Shown here in pieces: positions 61,601 to 64,000 of a stretch of DNA of 64,000 nucleotides (position 1 is the stretch's first letter; each line of letters opens with the position of its first letter). A program made the translations under genes and the position numbers. The notes beneath the pieces are model-generated. The model worked only from the letters and a program-made list of their open reading frames with translations. It did not search any database and had not been told where the DNA came from. The DNA comes from Dipylidium caninum (Eukaryota; Platyhelminthes; Cestoda; Cyclophyllidea; Dipylidiidae): assembly GCA_017562135.1 (NCBI GenBank), contig QEYB01001166.1:186001-250000 (forward strand), written 5' to 3'.

Positions 61601-62763
61601 AATAAGCCCACTTCCCACTTTTAATGTCATGTCCTGCGTAAGTTGCAGCATCACTGATCCTGCTACACACAGATATGGTGGCACGAACACTAGGAGGTAC
61701 TACTGTCAACTTCATTCTAGCCGAACCTCAGCCATTTGGAACAACTCAACCACCTCGCCTCTGACCACCATCCCACCATCGAGGCACCCTGAAACCTTGA
61801 CCGTAGCATACAATAACGCACAACCAATTGACCATAAAATGTGGCGCATTGAGGCATAGAAAGCTAGGTAAGGAAGGCTTCACCCTCCCCTCATCCCCCT
61901 TCCCTCCACAGCTCGCACAGATACCATCGGCCACAACATCCAGGTGCCTCCATTCTCTCCTAGACTCCACATTCATACACATACACACACCAACATCTCA
62001 AATAAGATGTCATTAACAGCATATACTGAGTTAACGACACTCATGTATTACGCTTCGTTCCTTTCCAATTATGGTTCATATTCAAATCAAAATGGAAAAA
62101 CGTGACACATCAAGCTACTCTGAAGGACCTAAAGACGGATATGTTCGCACGCGTACGTCAAGGCTGTAATGGTATTTACGGTTTCGACTTTAGAGATGGG
62201 TACAAAGCGACCTATGACAATGAGGCTTAACCCCAGGGGTGTCCACTTAAAGCATAAGTACAATCTGCGAAAAAAAACGGATGAAAGCGAGACACTGTAC
62301 TGACATATGTTACATAACAATAAGTAACTTCAACTCAACTGCTGGGATGAGTGAAAAACGCCTTTAATGAAGGAAGACGACTTTACACACATTAAACATT
62401 CAACGGAGATGTAAAGACCGATTAATTGAGGTGTAGATTCGCGTCATTTACCTAATGCTAGTCAACACTGTACCTATTCCTCACCTCACAGTGTAATGTT
62501 TCAGAAACTACTAAAATATAAAGTTGTGAAGATTCCAGAAACTTTACTAAGTACACAATAAATGCGGCAAAGTAAGTAGGCAGATAATAAAATGAAGTAA
62601 TTTTATGGAGTTGGTAGCATTTACGTGATATCACAAACTTACAACCTGTTGGAATTCGATTAAGAGGAATGCGACTTTCAACTTCACTCCGTACTTGGTC
62701 GACTCGCTCACGAACAGTTTCTCGTAGAGACGAGCTACCGGAGCCGAACTGCCGACGAAACAT
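58669..62763 (-). CDS. GHITM: GHITM-family mitochondrial membrane protein, copy B
   Basis: Five exons on the minus strand: 62643-62763, 60871-61187, 59858-60113, 59038-59248 and 58669-58750. They share the intron positions of copy A and give 328 residues. Exon 3 encodes the same residues as in A. Exon 2 is shared up to YGLYG and then diverges (FDKSGTWPDYVRKRV versus LDKSAVWPDYVRRRV). Exon 5 reads SMKVLLDVFNIYAWVGILRG and ends STKEK. The family motif YDTQ is HNSK here (codons 59142-59153). The start MFRRQFGSGSSSLRETVRER is the only in-frame ATG; it is basic but about 25 residues shorter than in A. A second frame from 62837 (MRLIFKPLRFNDRLILGMNL) resembles a presequence but is out of frame. Intact exon frames argue for a functional gene under changed constraint. 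Confidence 0.88.
58932..60236 (-). repeat. Inverted repeat, tract 2, right arm
   Basis: Reverse-complement partner of about 9936-11279, covering early intron 4 through late intron 2 of GHITM-B. Nearly identical in intron 3 and exon 3. It ends on the exon 5 side about 106 bases into intron 4, where all similarity stops. Confidence 0.9.
60237..60870 (-). other. GHITM-B intron 2 segment absent from copy A
   Basis: Intron 2 is about 757 bases in B but 230 in A. Roughly 630 bases here do not align to A. The segment is AT-rich, has no open frame of note, and shows no terminal repeats or target duplication that I can see. It may be an insertion in B, a deletion in A, or ancient divergence left outside the homogenised tracts. 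Confidence 0.6.
61105..62400 (-). repeat. Inverted repeat, tract 1, right arm
   Basis: Reverse-complement partner of about 8290-9596, covering the start of exon 2 and most of intron 1 of GHITM-B. Divergence rises with distance from exon 2. Similarity stops near 62400, about 240 bases before exon 1, which is itself highly divergent. Confidence 0.85.
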
Positions 62764-64000
62764 GATTTGAGGTTTAGCAGGTTCATTCCAAGAATAAGGC
62801 GGTCATTAAAGCGGAGAGGTTTGAAGATGAGCCTCATTCTCTAGAAAGTGGTAAAGCTTCAAACAGCTCGGCTTATTAGGGCCGACCTTACACATATACT
62901 ACAAAAAAGTTTTTAATACTACAATAAATGCCATTATGCATATCATGCGACGGACAACAAAGTAATAAATTATATCGCTACAGCTCTTAGTCACAAGGCA
63001 AAATCGAAAAAATATTTGTTACTAATATAAGCAGGCAAAGCAAGAGAGCAAAAATCCTCCACGAAGACCAAACGAGATTTCGCGGTTGGCGCAAACTTAA
63101 GATTGACTTATTATTGGTTATTAATAACAAAAAGAATTACTTCAACAATTACCGTGTTTGTAATCGGATTTTAAGAAAAAAATAGGCAAAATAATCGGGA
63201 TTTATAATGTGGGCTTTGTAAATGGAAATTGCTTAGTTTACAGTAACGTCTGCTTTTGGAACCTGGAATTTTAATAATCGATTTCTCACCGCAAACGGTG
63301 TCCCAATTTAACTAGATATTTGTCGCACGAAAGCTTTTCATAATCCATTGTACGTTTTCCTGCGCTTATGTCAAGATACTGCAATCTGCAAACGTAGTAC
63401 TACAGCACATTTTAGATACGGGGCTATCGTTAGTTGGACGTTACTCCATTAATCGAATGATGAATTGATGCCGTCAAAGCAGCTTTATTACTGAAATAAT
63501 CGGTTCACACCGTCAGACTTCTGGTCCATTCCCCTACAATCCCTGCAGATGTTATTGATCCAATGAAGTAGACATATTTAATTGGGGAAACGTTTTTTAA
63601 ACGTTCCTTGGCAAAATGAGGTTATTCCATTGTAATGAGAAATCGACCCGACCGTCTATAATACTGATAGATTTCTCGCATTCACTATTTCGTTATATTA
63701 TTTATATTTTTGTTTGGTGTCTTTAAGCTTAGTTTTAACAATTAGATCAAATATCTTCAAATTTTATTTGCGCATTACGAATTTAACTGCTTTTAGTTTT
63801 GCATTACACCGGTGTATATTGCATTGAGACTATGTATATACATTTGATCTCTGGGGCAAATTTGGGACTGCACTGAACCATTTTAATTATGCGATTTACA
63901 GTGCTTCTTGTTTAAATTCGTTTGCTCGCTTACTGCTCCTTTAAATATCGCCGCCTGCCGTCAAGTGCGTACCAACTTCTCATGACGACCGAAGTTGTTG
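62764..64000. other. Region upstream of GHITM-B, no gene recognised
   Basis: About 1.2 kb of AT-rich sequence. The upstream end may hold the out-of-frame presequence-like reading (to 62837) and the GHITM-B leader. No similarity to the region upstream of GHITM-A is evident. Confidence 0.5.

Noticed and set aside
1..64000. Transposons, tRNA or rRNA genes, CRISPR arrays, viral insertions
   Set aside because: No reverse transcriptase, transposase, terminal repeats, cloverleaf-forming blocks or repeat-spacer arrays were recognised by reading both strands.

Overview
The window is eukaryotic nuclear DNA. It is AT-rich, with intron-dense genes, GT-AG introns and large non-coding gaps. No operon, Shine-Dalgarno site, CRISPR array or transposase is visible. 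The gene content, short exons, at least one 33-nt intron and splice acceptors sitting right next to start codons fit a flatworm, probably a tapeworm. That assignment is inferred from gene style, not from a marker gene.

Layout. 1-3000 (minus strand): part of a Rab-effector-like gene, with an eight-cysteine FYVE-type zinc-finger exon, a Rab-binding helix exon and two coding-like segments I could not identify. 3000-7886: non-coding as far as I can see. 7887-11608 (plus): a complete five-exon GHITM-family gene (copy A), encoding a mitochondrial multi-pass protein of the BI-1/TMBIM superfamily. 13949-14107 (plus): a 41-residue cysteine-rich protein split by a 33-nt intron. 14562-57230 (minus): a giant VPS13-family gene of about 42.7 kb. 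Its chorein N-terminus, UBA domain, SHR-BD/VAB region, Q-x-W segment and VPS13_C/ATG_C terminus together identify it as VPS13D-like. 58669-62763 (minus): a second complete GHITM gene (copy B), inverted relative to copy A. 62764-64000: nothing recognised.

Main result. The two GHITM genes form an inverted pair flanking VPS13D, about 47 kb apart. Their similarity is a mosaic. Exon 3, intron 3 and part of exon 4 are almost identical, introns included. Exon 1, the second half of exon 2 and exon 5 are old and divergent. This looks like repeated ectopic gene conversion between anciently duplicated genes. Copy B has also lost the conserved YDTQ motif of the family (it reads HNSK) and may have a disrupted presequence.

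VPS13D is a bridge-type lipid-transfer protein tied to mitochondria and GHITM is an inner mitochondrial membrane protein, so the locus joins mitochondrial functions. Whether that matters is speculation. Other oddities are a GC-AG intron and a 14-nt GT...AG interruption that shifts the VPS13D reading frame. VPS13D exon edges are given only where a splice junction could be read; in several places adjacent exons could not be phased by eye.
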